DNA of 64,000 nt from Gnetum montanum (GCA_015680685.1 MNCI01000255.1:150640-214639); one strand, 5' to 3'; shown: positions 35,150 to 48,324, counted from the first letter of the stretch. Numbers and translations: made by a program. Notes: generated from the letters alone by a model not told the origin.

Positions 35150-36619
35150 AGGAGGGTTGCATAAGGACAAGGATGTTTGAACTAGAATATATGGAACAAA
35201 AGGAATATTAAGCATAAATGAGTTATGGAAGATGTGTGGTATTTGTACTCTAAATAAGGATTAGTCAAAACTATAAAAGGTTGAGACATGGAGGCAACTA
35301 CTAGTAGAGGATGAGACACTATAATAAAAGGTGTTGAGATGAATAGTGAAGTAAACAAGAAAGTGGATTGAGAACATGGATTTGTAAAGTTACAAGGGAA
35401 ATTTCATTTATTATTAAGATAGGGGGTGTAGAGTTGGGGATGGTAACTTCATGAACAAATTGCTATAAATAGTCCTCAAAGTGAGTACTTGTCTTAGAAT
35501 AAGCTCCAAACGCATCTTGGGCATCTTGGTTTTGATCTAAACTTACTCTCTCACTTGCTTCATCTATATCTACTAATTGTGCTACATGTGCATATAAAAC
35601 TCTATTAGTTCATTACGATCATATGGAGAAGGAATATACTCGAATATATTTCTATGAATAATGTCAAACTGAGGTTTGAATTATGATTCCATATGTGGGA
35701 CAAGCAAACCAGCTTGGATTTTTTCAAAAATAAAGTTGTAATACTCTTCATTAATGTTTATGTGGACCAAGTCTAATTCTAGTTGCCTAAGGGACTATCT
35801 ATGCTCTACTATAGCTAGATCCCTAGATCATAAATGCAAATAGGTTCTTGCCTTAAGGCCATATGGATGATCTTTTGTGGCTAAATGATTTAGCAACAAA
35901 AATACATAAACAGTGCAAGGCCAAGGTATTGTGCAAATATGGTATAGGTTTTAATGTTTTAGATAAGGTTTGAAGCTCCTAACATGTGAGAGTATGGCTT
36001 GTAAAGCTATAGCTTTTGAAGATATAGTGTGTGAAACTTGCAACTAGTGAGGCTATAGCTTGTGAAGCTATAGATTATGAAAGTTGTAGCTTGTGAGGCT
36101 ATAGCTTGTGAGGCTATAGCTTGTGGAGCTATAGCATGTGAGTGCAGAAATCAGAAAAATAACATACACTACTATCGTAATGATAAAAATTTTAATTTTT
36201 AATTTTTCCTAGCATGTTTAAGAATGCTAAAGGAAATGAAAATAGGCTTTAATATATGTAAAGAAACAAAGAAAAAATTGTAGACTATAGGTACAAAAAA
36301 TGGAAAAGGCAATATGCACTGCAACTACAAAAATAAGAATTTCAATTGTAAATGTAGGAAACAAGGGTAGCACTATGTACTACAACTTCAAATATTAATT
36401 TTTAAATTACCAAGCATAGGGAGCTAAGGTAGCATTGTGCACTACAATAGCAAAAATTAATTTTTGAATTTGTAATATGTAGGAAACAAGGGCAACATTG
36501 CAAATTGCAATTGCAAAAAGAATCATAAAAACTTTTTATTGAAACTAGCTTTAGTCTCACACACTAGGGTTTATGGGCTAAGAAGTAAGGTGGAGGTCCT
36601 TCATCTAGTGCCAAAAAAC
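35150..36619 (-). other. TAT-2 leader and primer site
   Basis: This is noncoding leader between the 5' LTR and gag. Immediately after the LTR on the minus strand is GTTTTTTGGCACTAGATGAA, a primer-site-like TGGC-containing stretch; I cannot name the tRNA. A 15 bp repeat array lies at 35985-36145. Open frames are absent. Confidence 0.6.
35985..36145 (+). repeat. 15 bp tandem repeat around AAGCTATAGCTT palindrome
   Basis: About nine or ten units of GCTATAGCTTGTGAG and close variants run without spacers. Adjacent units create AAGCTATAGCTT-like perfect palindromes. The array lies in the TAT-2 leader. Confidence 0.85.
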
Positions 36620-37046
36620 TGTAATGACTAAAAAATCTGGTGTTTGAAACCCAATGATCTCAATGTGAAATAATTTTGACCCCAAGATCCACAAGCCTAA
36701 GAAGGATCTGGGGTGCCTTAGGTAGTCTTGTCGATTACCTAGGGACTAAGAAAAGTCTATTACCAAATGAAAATAAATGAAAATGAGAAACTATAAAAAA
36801 GTAACAAAGAAAATATGACCAAAACAAACAGCAAATTTTTATATTAATATTAATGAAAATATAGAGTGAGGAAATGCAAATTTGCAAATGTTATGCAAAT
36901 AATAATTAAAGTTCTAAAGCACGAATGGATGGTGTGTGTCCCACAATCCTTCCAAGCACCTCTATCTTCTTATGATCAAAAGGTTTTGTTGCAATGTCTT
37001 CCCCAAGGTTGCTCTCCTCTACAATGTGTCCCAAAGATATGGTTAA
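36620..37046 (-). repeat. TAT-2 5' LTR, 3' part
   Basis: On the minus strand it ends ...TCATTACA next to the primer site. It matches 16721-17130 of the TAT-2 3' LTR. At 37046/37047 it switches abruptly to the inside of the ATH-2 3' LTR. About 500 bp of TAT-2 LTR and the last 165 bp or so of the ATH-2 LTR are missing at that junction. Confidence 0.85.
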
Positions 37047-37773
37047 GGTATGGTTAAGTGCAATTGAGGAATATGATTTTTATCATTTTTAAGTTTTATG
37101 TTGTAAGTCACCTAAGAATATAGAATAGAGAATTAAAGATATTTAATTACTACTTTAATCAAACTAGCTAATATCTAACTAATCCTAGCATAAGAATCCA
37201 TTCCACTTGTCATACACATCCTAAACATATTTAACTTTACTAGGTTATCAAATGTTAAGCATTACTGGGATTACCAAGCACCAAGTGTATGCTCAAATTA
37301 GTCATACTTATGTGCTTAATTTATCACTATTTAATCTAGCTTAGTCTAGCTTAATTTAGCTTAATTAATTACTTAAAGCATTAATGGAAATTGCTTAAAA
37401 TATTACATGCACAAAAGAAATGATTAATATATTTCAAAATGCTGCAAGGTTTATTAGAAAACTCATCTTTAATGTTGCACACACTACCATGCTTAGGTAC
37501 AACATTGCTTGAATAAAGATTTGTATACTCTTTAACTCCTACTGTGGCCACTTAGAAAAATATTTTAACATTCACATAAAAAACTATAAAAGCTCCACTA
37601 CAACTATGAGACTTATTACCATAAATGTAGCTGGTGAATGCATATTTATAGATGAAAATAGACATTGTGTTGATAGGGCCATGTTAACATATCAAATCCC
37701 ACTTTCATGTGATCGAGTCGACGAGGCCACATCGATCAGGCCTCATCAACATACCCCTTGACATGATTCATCA
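37047..37773 (-). repeat. ATH-2 3' LTR, truncated (727 bp)
   Basis: It matches 55749-56505 of the 5' LTR. On the minus strand it starts TGATGAATCATGTC and loses its far end at 37047. The purine tract CATGGGGGGA lies just before it (37774-37783). Confidence 0.85.
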
Positions 37774-38039
37774 TCCCCCCATGACTAAATGAAAACTCAT
37801 CCTCAAGTGAACAAAAGGAGGAACAAGCTTCTTACAAAATCTTGGAAAGGTATGGGATTATTAACTAACTACTGATACATACAAACACACCACACATACA
37901 TGAACAAACACTAAGTGCCTGAGTATACAGAATTACAATCATTACAAAATTTTAATGTTCAAGACAATAAAATTGAACACCAAGATAAAATTGACAAACA
38001 CAACTCCTCTGATGGCCTGAACATGATGAAGAAGCTCAA

Positions 38040-40860
38040 ACAATCCTAGCTAGTGGAGGTTCCTAAGGGTCCAAAGGACCTTCTCCTACTTTAGGTACAC
38101 GTGGTGGTTGGGGCAATTGTGGTTAGCTCACAATAGCTACAACCTCTAGTAAAAGACGTAAGGCATCCAACAATGCCTTCATCTTCTCCTGCTTACTCCT
38201 GGGATCAGTCATGGTCCACATAGATGTGGAAACATCCTAGAGATAAGGCATTGCTAGGAATAGCTCCTTCATGTTAACAAACCAAATAGCAAAAAATTTG
38301 CATTCAGCATTGAACACCTTGAGAGCATTCTACAACTCCTAGTAGTCGTTCTTCATTTTGGCCAAGTTCTCAGCAGTTGATCTCTGATTAGTGAATCATG
38401 CCCTGAGAACCTCAAGTTTAGCATTAGAAATCTCAAGCTTTTACTTAGTCTCCTTATGGGTTTTGAACTCTACCTCATACAAAAAATACGAGTTGGCTAC
38501 TTTCTTCTCTAATTCTAACCATGGTCATCTAGCAATTAGCATTTCTAGGTTTGCATAATGAAAATTAGCAAGCTTTATATACTCCATCTTCTTGATCTGT
38601 AGCTCCTTCATGTAGATTTTCACTTTGTTGTAGTCGTTGAGTCCATAAAAGATAGGTTGCCAAACATGATCTCCTTCCTTAAGCTACTAAAAGGCCTCAT
38701 TAATTTTTTCCTTTATCATCTAGATGTGTTTTTCATTAATCTCTTTATGTAGACCAACCTAATCTCTGTAGTGATTTCTAACTCTCTCAAATTTGAGAGC
38801 CTCATTTTTCCAAGAGGCTATCTCTATCAAAATTTTTTGGTGAAGAGCTTGGACTTCCTTCATGGAGATATTTCCATTTTAAGCTACCAATATCCTCAGT
38901 TTAGTGTTCACTCTAGCTAGCTACTCCTGGTGTTGATGGATGAAATCTACCATTTACTGCTTTTACGCTTCAACATTCTACATGCAATGATTCTCTACAG
39001 TCAGAACCACATTCTCCTAGAAATTTTGATCCAAGGCCTTTTAGATATTATGCATTCTAACATTGGTCAAGGACAAATCAAAGACCGCTGTCTCCTTGGT
39101 GTCCTCAACCTTTTTGAGCTTATCTTGAAGCTATTTGAAAGCTTCATCACGTGTCAATGTAGGATTGAAAAATGCAAGATCAACAAGATGGGATCTTAGT
39201 TCAAAAACCTCTACAAGAAAGTATTAGTTTCGTGCTTGAACTATTTTAAATTTCCCCTTCAATATAATTACTTATCCTTTACTTCTAGCAACTCCAACTA
39301 GATTGTAGTGATTGTATCTAGAAGATCAAAGATATGTGGAATAAGTTTCCCAGTTCCCACTAGTTAGTCCAACAACTCCTCATGCTAGGCTATGCTCACT
39401 TTGTTGTTAATTGTTCCTATTGAAATCTGCACATCTCTAAGTGGAAAAACATCTGGTGCAGGCATTGTAGGCCCATTCAATGCTTTGGTAATTCTATTAG
39501 CAACCACCTTTGTCATTGTCTCCTACCCATGGTGTTGCATCACTAAGACAAGTTCCCCCTTGCCCTCCTCTAGACACAACAAAAAGTAGCTACATTCCCA
39601 AAGATTTTTGGAAAACTATTGTTGTGAGAGAGATACCATTACATCTTGGGTATTAAGATCTGATCTCATGATCAACTACATTCTTTGGGTTGAGAAAATT
39701 GGTCCACCTCCCTCCATCTAACTGATAGTTCAAGCTACTTTGTTAAGGTGACTCATCTTTGGGTGATACATAGATGGGTCACCATCACTCATGCCTATTT
39801 TCTGCTCTTGCTCTTGCAAGAGTTTCTCTTAGATCTCACGCATATGCTCAAGAATAGTGTAGTCCTCTAATGTTATTTCATGAGTGGTTGGTAGAGGTGG
39901 TGGTTGCTACTCCTCTTCCTTGGTCACAGTAGGGGTCTTATCCTTCATCATTTCTACCCAAGAGGCAATAGGAGCATGTCTAATTATGTCATTAGCATAG
40001 CAGACTATGATTGCACTTTTGCATATTTTTTGAATGAGGCATGGAAAGGGTAGGATCTTCCTTCCATGTTCATTTTCCTTAAATCACTTCTCTATCTCCA
40101 TATAAATCAGATGTGGAAGGTTCATAAGGAATTTCCCACTCATAGTGACACATGCACAAATAGAGACCTTGTTGTGTCTCACTGTTGGATTGAGGTGGTA
40201 GGTTGCTATCTTAAAATATGTGAACTCCACCAAGGTGAGTACACCATACTCCTTATTGTTCACTCCATAACACTGCTAGATCAACTCCTTTTTTGCCTTT
40301 GGGTCTGCTTGTATGGAGATCTCTACCAAATTTATTCTAATATCAAGTAATCTAAGGGCCTACGTAATGGCCTCCACCATGTAGAACACCTAAATGTCCC
40401 TAATCTTCAATGGCTCCTACCTACCTACTACTCCAAAAGTGATATGTCTCTCCCATGTACCATTTCCCACTAAAAGTGATGATTGGACACATGAAAGAGT
40501 TTTGAAACTACGTATTGACTTTTGGTAAAGCATGTTCTAAGAATGGTCCAAAGTTCAATTCTTCGAAAACTGAACATTGGATGTCACGAGGCTTGATCTA
40601 ATTAAGGTAGGCTTGAGTTAATGTAATCTTAAGTCTTGGCATTGGTCCTGGTGCCTCATCTTGATGGGATTGTTTAGTTATGGCCGCTTCTTTAGGAATT
40701 TTTCAAATAGATTCTACTTCAAGCTCCTCTCGAAGAGGTCTTGTTGCATGAGTTTCTAGTATCTATTCTTGGTCTTCTTCTTGCTAATCTCTTTCAACTC
40801 TAGGTCATTTGACCCTTGGTTGGGATGGTCCTTCCTATGAGCATTTTAGTTTAGCTACTA
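38040..40860 (-). pseudogene. Extra long ORF block in ATH-2, coiled-coil C-terminus
   Basis: I cannot name this protein. One minus-strand frame can be followed for about 2.8 kb. The N-terminal part (40840-40100) carries segments such as YHLNPTVRHNKVSICACV and GRKILPFPCLI, in the style of the Transposase_32-type plant transposon ORF. The C-terminal part (39200-38100) is rich in Lys, Glu and Leu heptads (KEVQALHQKILIEIASWKNE) and ends near MTDPRSKQEKMKALLDALRL. Stops are nearly all TAG, TAA or TGA at positions that fit Gln or Arg codons. ATH-1 and ATH-3 lack the block, so it is an insertion or a private acquisition. An Athila envelope-like ORF was considered, but I see no clear signal or fusion segment. 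Confidence 0.5.
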
Positions 40861-40899
40861 TTTGTAATCACAATATGACCAAGGATTAGCACTTAATAT

Positions 40900-41600
40900 G
40901 TAACTTTGAAACATTTGGAATACCTTATCTCTTGGGGTAGTTACACTTGGCTAAGTTATGATCATGGCTAATTTGATCATTTTGATAGTATTTTATTATT
41001 ACTTGATTAAATAGATCATTGGAGTATGTTGGAATAGTTTAACTCTCATTACTTGGTATTTTAATATTATTTATTCATTCAATCCATGGAAAAGTTTAAA
41101 AAAATTTGAAAAATTTAGTCATAGAAAACCTAAGGTTTGTAGCCCTCACGATGTAGAGTGTGCCTCTAGAAGTTGTAGGACTAAACAATAGAGTGAATTA
41201 GACAAATAGTTTGAAAGTTATGGGCTCCGAAAGGTTTTTAGCTCTAAAAAATTGCAAAAACATCCCTTATGTTTGAAGCAAATGGCAAAAGATTCCTAAG
41301 TAGTGGGTGCTATATATAGAATTTTTTTCATGCATTGACTTGGCCTCATCGGCGTAGCTATTGACCATAATTTAACCAAGTCAGAATTCAAAAAATATAA
41401 TGATTTTTTGAGTATAATTAGAATCAAATGAAAGCCCAAGAAGCCAAGAACGTGATGAGATGCATTAATAGGGCTTGATATTTCACAAAAGATGGAGATT
41501 GATTGGAGAAATACCTTAAGGAGCACACATTTGGATGCCACCGATGGGAAATGCAAAATATTTGATTACCAAAATGCCTAAGGATAAGGGACTTAACTAA
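40900..41600 (-). promoter_or_regulatory. Possible LTR or promoter of the extra ORF block
   Basis: On the minus strand a TATATATAG box (41311-41319) is followed by about 400 bases of leader-like text, then by the extra ORF. This arrangement looks like an LTR or 5' region supplied with the ORF. No matching second LTR is visible on the other side, so the call is tentative. Confidence 0.35.
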
Positions 41601-41639
41601 CCCAACCAAGAGACATGTAAGTGGATCCTCCCCATAGTA

Positions 41640-42930
41640 AGCTTATGCCCTTTTTTCCTTTACATAATCTCAACTAAGAAGTCCATCAGCCCCACATTTG
41701 ATTAATGGTTATGAAAGTTAAGGACCAAATCCAGAAGAATCCATCTAAGAATTTTAACACATCAAACTAAGACATTGAATAAGACATGGAAATTGGCAAT
41801 GAGATAAATGATGGAAAGCATTAATGGATGAGAGAGGAAGTGGAATGAAGTTCCTAATCATGATCACATGAAGTCCCTTGTGGATTCTATGGTTAAATGA
41901 CCTGATAAAGTCCATCCATAGTTCAAATCAAAATCAACCACTTTCAGTGACTTCACATCACCACTCTAAGACTAGACCACCCCCTCAAGACATAAGAATG
42001 CTCCCAAAAAACAAACACCATTTCTTATTAGTAAAGAAAAAAGAAGTAGGAAGTAAGAAAGGGCCTTAGGTAGATGGGACCTTCAAGCATGGGTAACATG
42101 TCTTTCTAGTCCCATAACTAGTGCTTGTAGCTTGTTATTTTGTCTAAGAAGTTTGATTTGAATTCTCATCATGTGTTTTTTTTTTTGTATTTTTATACAT
42201 TTTTGGATGGGAACCACACCATGAAAAGACTTATTAACTTCCTATTATTTGTCAACATGGAATGATAAAAAATCCATGAAAACACTCATGTAACCAAGTG
42301 AGTAGAGAGGCACAAAGAGTACCAAATCCCCTTGAAGTCACACTATGTTCAAACCTTTAAATATTTCCCAAGTTTGAAAACTACCAAGGTCACAAGTTCA
42401 TTAAAGTTTCATTAATAGAAAAAGGATCTCATATTTCCAAAACAAGGAAAATCATAGAGTTTGTGGGTGCGTGGATGATGTGTAATCACTACTTGTTGCA
42501 TGAAATAGAAACTTTGTCTTAGTCATTAGCCATCAAAATTCAAAAATTAAAACCAGACATTAGTAATCAAAAACATCAGGTACAAACCACCATAGGCAAA
42601 CAGCTACAACATTACTGTGTCCTATTGGCAACAAAGGATTTTATTAGAAAACAAGAAGAAAGATTCACATCAAAATAAAGTAAAATATAAAAGAAATTAT
42701 AAAATATTCAAGAAATTCAAAACATACTAATGATGTTGTAAAACAAAAATAGGAAAAATAACAGACTATAAAACAAAAATATATAAAAACAAAGAATTTG
42801 TAAAACAAAAAAGTGTAAAATAAGAAGGTTCAAAAACTAAGGAGAAATTTTAATTAGTTAGCATAGATGGCCATCTCCCCCATGACTAAGTTGAAATAAG
42901 ATTCAAAAAATTGAGTGATGTTGTCCATCC
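41640..42930 (-). other. ATH-2 3' untranslated region
   Basis: It is similar block by block to the ATH-1 and ATH-3 3' untranslated regions, including AGTGGATCCTCCCCATAG (41611-41628) and GGCCATCTCCCCCATGACTA (42869-42888). It is noncoding. Confidence 0.7.
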
Positions 42931-44200
42931 AAGGACGCATTGATTTCACTAGCTTATTTGGACTCATGGAAAGGTCTAAGTTGTTGCATGTTGACCAACT
43001 ATTTCTTGTTTGGGCTCTCATGTTTATAAATCAACATGGCCCTAGAAAAAAAGGTTTCATAAATGATATAAGTCCCTTCCCACAATGTTTGGAACTTGGT
43101 TTGTTGTGGGACATGTGTGGGATTCTAGTAAAAGACCTTGTCTTTAGGTTTAAATTTGACTTTTTTTATTCTAAGGTCATGGTGTTATTTATTGTATGCC
43201 ATGTTCACTTTATTCAATGACAAGGCTACCAATCTATTCTCATCTAACATGTTAAGGTTGATCAATCTTTCCTTCTATGCTAAGCTAACGTCGAGGTCGA
43301 GGTCATAGGTTGTTGAAAGTGTACAGAGCTTGGATTGGATACAAAGAGTTGGTAATTTTTTGTACACCAGCTCATACAAAGAGTAGCCAATAGGGTGTTT
43401 CCATGTGGAGTGATAAGCCCCAAGGGCATCATTTTGTTTCATGCTCTAGTCTCTCCTATATTTGCTAATTTTTTGAGTTAAGATCTTAGTGATCTCCCTA
43501 TTGGTAGCCTCTGCTCAACTATTGGCTTGGGGATGGTAGGGTGTTGTTAGTTTGTGTTCAACCCCCAAGAATTGCATGAGCTTGGGAAAAGTAGCACTAA
43601 TAAAATGAGTACAATTATCATAAATTAGTACATGTTGCACTGCAAACCCATTTATAATATTCTGTTGTACAAATCATGTAGCAATGGAAGATGTACACTC
43701 AATGATGGCTACTATTTCTATTCATTTGGTATAATAGTTAACATCAACTATTATGTATGCCTTTCCATTTGACATGGATGTGATGGAACCCATGAAGTCT
43801 ATGCCCCAAATGTCAAATGGTTCTAGTTGTTGGATCCACTATTGAGACCGCTCCATTCGAGCGGTCATCCCATCGTCTTGTTGATAGCATTCACAAGAGC
43901 GAATGAATTGGTGAACATCCCTAAAGATTGTTAGCCAATAATACCCTACCATCATGATCTTAATGGCCATGCATCTTCCTACATAGTGGTCCCCAAAAGA
44001 ACCCTCATGAGCATCTTGGAGAATGTGTAGTTGAGCAACATCATGAACACATCAATGAACCAAGCCATCAGCATACACCTTGTAAAGGTATCTATTAATC
44101 TCCATGAACCATTTGAACTAATAAAGAAACTATTATTTCTTCTAGAAGTCCAGGTCTTATGGCATCTTCTAAGTGAGAAGATAAGTGAGGATCCCATCGT
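42930..44200 (-). pseudogene. ATH-2 integrase, degenerate
   Basis: On the minus strand the zinc-binding segment starts at HEGSFGDH with the later RSCYQQDDG (about 44010-43860). The core has IWGIDFMG (near 43800), YDNCTHFIS (near 43620) and YHPQANS.AEATNRE (near 43530). The C-terminal NPTHVPQQTKFQ part lies near 43120-43070. The first Asp and the Glu are readable, and stops interrupt the chain. Confidence 0.85.
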
Positions 44201-44369
44201 ACCATTTTTTTCAATGGAAACTTGTTCATTTATTATACCAGCAAAGAGGAGTTCATTAGGAAATTAATAGAAAGTCGGCTTTCCTCATTTTCTTTGTTCC
44301 ATTGTAACCAATACAAGTGATCAATAACCACATTCTCAGTTTTCTTTAGATCTACCATCATAAGATCAA

Positions 44370-45520
44370 ACTCTTAGAAGATCACCAACCACTGTATGAC
44401 ATGGGGGCTCACCATCGACTTGTTCATGAGGAAGCGAATGGCATTGTGCTCTATATGCACAAACACCTTATACCCAAGCACATAGTACCTTAATTTCTCC
44501 AAGGCATACACCACTGTCATTAGTTCTTTTTCTATTGTGGTGTAATTGAGCTGTGCACCACAATGCTTCAAGTTCTACAGTGGACATAATAAGGACATTT
44601 CTGATTGTTCAATTATGTAAGCACAACTCTCAAGGCATAGTTCGATGCATCCATCACGATGTGAAATGGTCTAGACTAGTCTAGTGCTCATAGAATTGGA
44701 GTTTCTACAAGATTCTTCTTAAGCTACTAAAAGTTCTTTTTACATTCCTTGGTCCATATGAATGAAGCATATTTATTTGTGAGCTTGACCCATAGTTTAG
44801 TGAGCTTAGAGAAATTGTCTATGAATCACTAGTAGTAGCCAGTGTGTCAAGGTAATGACCAAACATCTTTAATGGTTTTTGATTGGTGGGTTATTCCTTA
44901 GATGATCCTATTCTTGTTAGGATCCACCTCGATCCCTGCTTGAGAAATTTTATGCCCAAGCACAATGCCTTCCTACACCATTAGATGGCTTTTCTACCAA
45001 TTGATTCAAAAATTAGTCTCCATGCATCTTTTAAGCATTTACTCAAGGCAGTCCAAGGCTTGCTCAAATATAGCACTATAGGTGGAGACGTCATCCATAA
45101 AGACTTCCACCCTACTACCAATCTGCTACTGAAAAATGCTTAGGACCAAGTGTTGGAAGGTTATAGGGACATTCACAGACCAAAGGGCATCTTACGATAT
45201 GAAAAAGTCTCTTAGGGACTTATCAATGTTATTTTGGCTTGATCCTCGATCATGATCTAAATTTGGTTATAGCCACTATAACCATCCAAAAAGCTATAAT
45301 AGCAATGCCTAGAAATAGTGTGCACCACTTGGTCCACAAATGATTATGGAAAATGGTCTTTGAACATCGCCATGTTCAACAACCTGGAATCAATACAAAC
45401 TCTCTACTTGCCACCTTTCTTTGACATAATTATAAGTGGTCTAATCCACTCACTATCTACAACTAGATAGATGAACCCTACCTTAAGGAGTTTTTCAATT
45501 TTCTCTGTAATGATCTACTT
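44370..45520 (-). pseudogene. ATH-2 RT and RNase H, degenerate
   Basis: The catalytic box VEVFMDD is at 45111-45091 on the minus strand. It is followed by EGIVLGHKIS (about 44960) and the connection. The RNase H part is open for 65 codons (44571-44374), with QLNYTTIEKELMTVVYALEK. The early RT motifs are scrambled by frameshifts. The order and wording match ATH-1. Confidence 0.9.
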
Positions 45521-45599
45521 TAATTTGGGATTTAGCTGTTGCTGCAACTACCTCTTTGGCTTCATGGTTCGAACTCTCTCCTTCTTGATCTTTCCAGAT

Positions 45600-46010
45600 G
45601 CATTTTCCTTGGAAATCTCTAAGGAAAGATCTCTTATGCCCATTCATGCATCAACAATGCTCAATAAAGCCCTTGCCATAATGACTGGGAAGTCCCCCTT
45701 GTAATTGTCAACCATAATCACCAAGAAATCGACAAGATATGACCACCCACAAATAACAGTCATAATGTCCTCCACTAATCCCAAGGATGAACTACTCTAC
45801 TAATTCTAAATGAATATTGCTCTTCTTGAGAGGAAGCAAGTTCGAAGCTTGGTACATTTTATAGAAAATTAGGTTGACATCAGAACCTAAATCAGGAAGA
45901 TTCTTGCATGGCTCATTTCCAGTGATCTACAAATAGATGAAAGGACTACAAAGATCAACCCTTTTCCTAGAAAGGTTACCAATCTTCATAAAATTAAATA
46001 TAATGTGGGT
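45600..46010 (-). pseudogene. ATH-2 protease, degenerate
   Basis: The active-site segment reads LPDLGSDVNLI (about 45897-45865), so Asp is kept but the Ser of DSG has become Leu. The downstream KSNIHLELV segment is visible, and the second signature is frameshifted. The gene cannot make protein. Confidence 0.8.
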
Positions 46011-46239
46011 TAACATGATTATGAAAATCTTGGAAAGTATTTGTTTTGAAGGGCTCTCGAAAGGAATAGATGTAGAGAATGAAGGAGACACAGGGATATG
46101 AGCTGCATGAGTTGATGAGGGCTTTGTAGGTCTATTGGTTTAGAAGGATGGCCTTTTACAGGATATAGTTTTTAAATGACTCAGCTAAGGAATTAGTTGT
46201 AAGTTCATAGCCCTGGTAACATTATGTTACTACGACTAT

Positions 46240-47277
46240 GCAAGAATTTCACCTTACATGGATGGAGTATGTGGTAATTGGATTGAGGGTGGAGGGACAT
46301 GTGCTAAAGGATGAGGAGGGTGACAAGGATATGAGGATTCCCTTCTAGGAGATGGAGAATGCATTTTGTAGTACTCTACAGAGTAGTAGTTGGAAGGAAG
46401 TGTGACTAAAATAGTCATGTGGAGACATGGGTTGTTGAACATAGTACCCATATGGATCAGGTTGTCTGTAAGGGTACTGCTACCTTGGTGGTGGTATTCC
46501 CCACAACTATGGGGGCTACCACTAATGGTACTACTTGTATGGTTCTAGTGGAGCTCCACTTGGATAATAATCCTATTGTTGCTAGTGAAACTACCTTAGG
46601 TTTCCTTGAGGATAAGAAAACCTTCTGTGTGCTTACCTTCATGTCAATCTACAATTCAGAGCATACACCCTAGATTCTTGTAAGTGTGACACAATAGGGC
46701 AACATTCCTTGGGATGTTCATATTGGCAAATGTTACACCTATCATGATAATATAATTCTAACTTCACAACCTCTTCTATTGCAGTAGCTTTACCCTTACC
46801 TCTTTGGTAGACACGTTCAGCTTCCATTCTTCTTCTACAGTCATGATCACTACCTTACTCTTTGGATTCTTCTACAATTTTCAGATCAATTTAAAATTAT
46901 TCATCTAAATATTTTCACATTTTATCAACCTTAGTTAAAATTTTAAAAATATATTTTTGAATTTGCAAGGTTTTTCGTTGCACCACTCCATCAACCAATG
47001 CCTCCCCCTCACTGTCACAAAATCGTACCTTCATTTTTCTAATGGAAGGATCCCAATTATACTCCTTGGCACTTTCCCATTTTCTCAACTCATCTTATTC
47101 TTTTACGACCTACTTAATCAACCTTTAAATTTCATGGGATCTTTGTTATGATAGTCTCCCTTGGGCATAAACCCCAAAGATTCTCCTCATTTTTTATTAG
47201 AGCACATCTATGATATGGAAAAGTTGCTTCTACTAAGAATAACCATGACAAGTATATTTTTGCAAAATGAAATAATA
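46240..47277 (-). pseudogene. ATH-2 gag, C-terminal part
   Basis: It resumes directly after ATH-3 with the capsid end (near 47270-47150). The charged segment follows, then the knuckle CNICQYEHPKECCP (about 46735-46690), then the Pro/Tyr-rich linker. The frame before ATH-3 rejoins here in phase. Confidence 0.8.
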
Positions 47278-47282
47278 CCTAT

Positions 47283-48324
47283 TGATGAGTGGCAAGGTAC
47301 CCCTACACTCAACCATATCAAATGAGCGTAGCACGCACGATCCTGTCAAACTCCGCAAACTAAATGCCTACACGCCCCATGAAACACTTGGGATTAATTC
47401 TTCATTGTCTTCCTAGACTTACTTGTGTTTGTCACGGTGTATGGTTAAGTAAGTCTGAGGTATATGATTTTTTATAGTCTTTTATGTTTTTCTCCTATGC
47501 TATCGAGGTGAAGGGTTAAGGAACTAGCTAACTCTAACTAATGAACTAAGTCTAAACTAACTAGCGTCAACATCCGTTCCCACTTACTGTACACACCCTG
47601 AACCGGTGCAACCGTGGCTACTAAACGCTAATCATCACTGGGATCACCACGCGTAACGCACGTGCTCGAAGTGGTTGTACTAAGGCACCTAACTAGGAGG
47701 AAAGGATTGAGGAAGCTATCTAGCCTAAGTGCGATGAGCAGCCGATTCCTTGACTAACCGTACACATCTTGGTGCATGACTATCACTGGGATTACCAAGA
47801 GTAGATCCTGGATACGCCACTAGGTTATCAAGTAGTCACACTAGATGCTCGTAATCAAGTCATCCTCATACCGCGTCGCGATGAGCAGCCGATTCCTTGA
47901 CTAACTGTACACATCCTTAGATGCTCGTAATTAAGTCGTACTCATACCGTGTTACTAGGAAAATAATAAATAACATTAAATAAAAATCCTATTCAATGCA
48001 CTGCAAGGTTTATCCGAAAAGCTTGTCTTTATTTCCATACACAACTTGTGTTCAGGTACAATGTTGCTCGAATAAAGATCCGTTCACTTTGGGACTCCTA
48101 CTGCGGGCACATGGAAAATATTCTATCTCTGGAGTGATCAAACTGCCAGAGTTTCCCTACTTCTAAACCAGGATGGGAAATAAGGGGAGTGCCACCTCTT
48201 ATTTATAGATTTGGCGACAGACCGCAATATCGCGTACGCAATATCGTAGGGGAAGACGCGATATCGCATATGCAATATCGCATGGGATGCGATATCATGG
48301 TGCATGCGATATCGCATCTCATCA
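47283..48324 (-). repeat. ATH-3 3' LTR (1,042 bp)
   Basis: On the minus strand it starts TGATGAGATGCGATATCGCA and ends GCCACTCATCA, with TGATGAG/CTCATCA ends. U3 carries six ATATC palindromic motifs within 48234-48316. A CTATAAATAAG box follows (48209-48199). An internal block GCAGCCGATTCCTTGACTAA occurs twice (near 47746 and 47884). Confidence 0.9.

Noticed and set aside
38040-40860. Athila envelope-like ORF
   Set aside because: No clear signal peptide, fusion segment or membrane anchor could be seen, and the block is absent from the sister copies.
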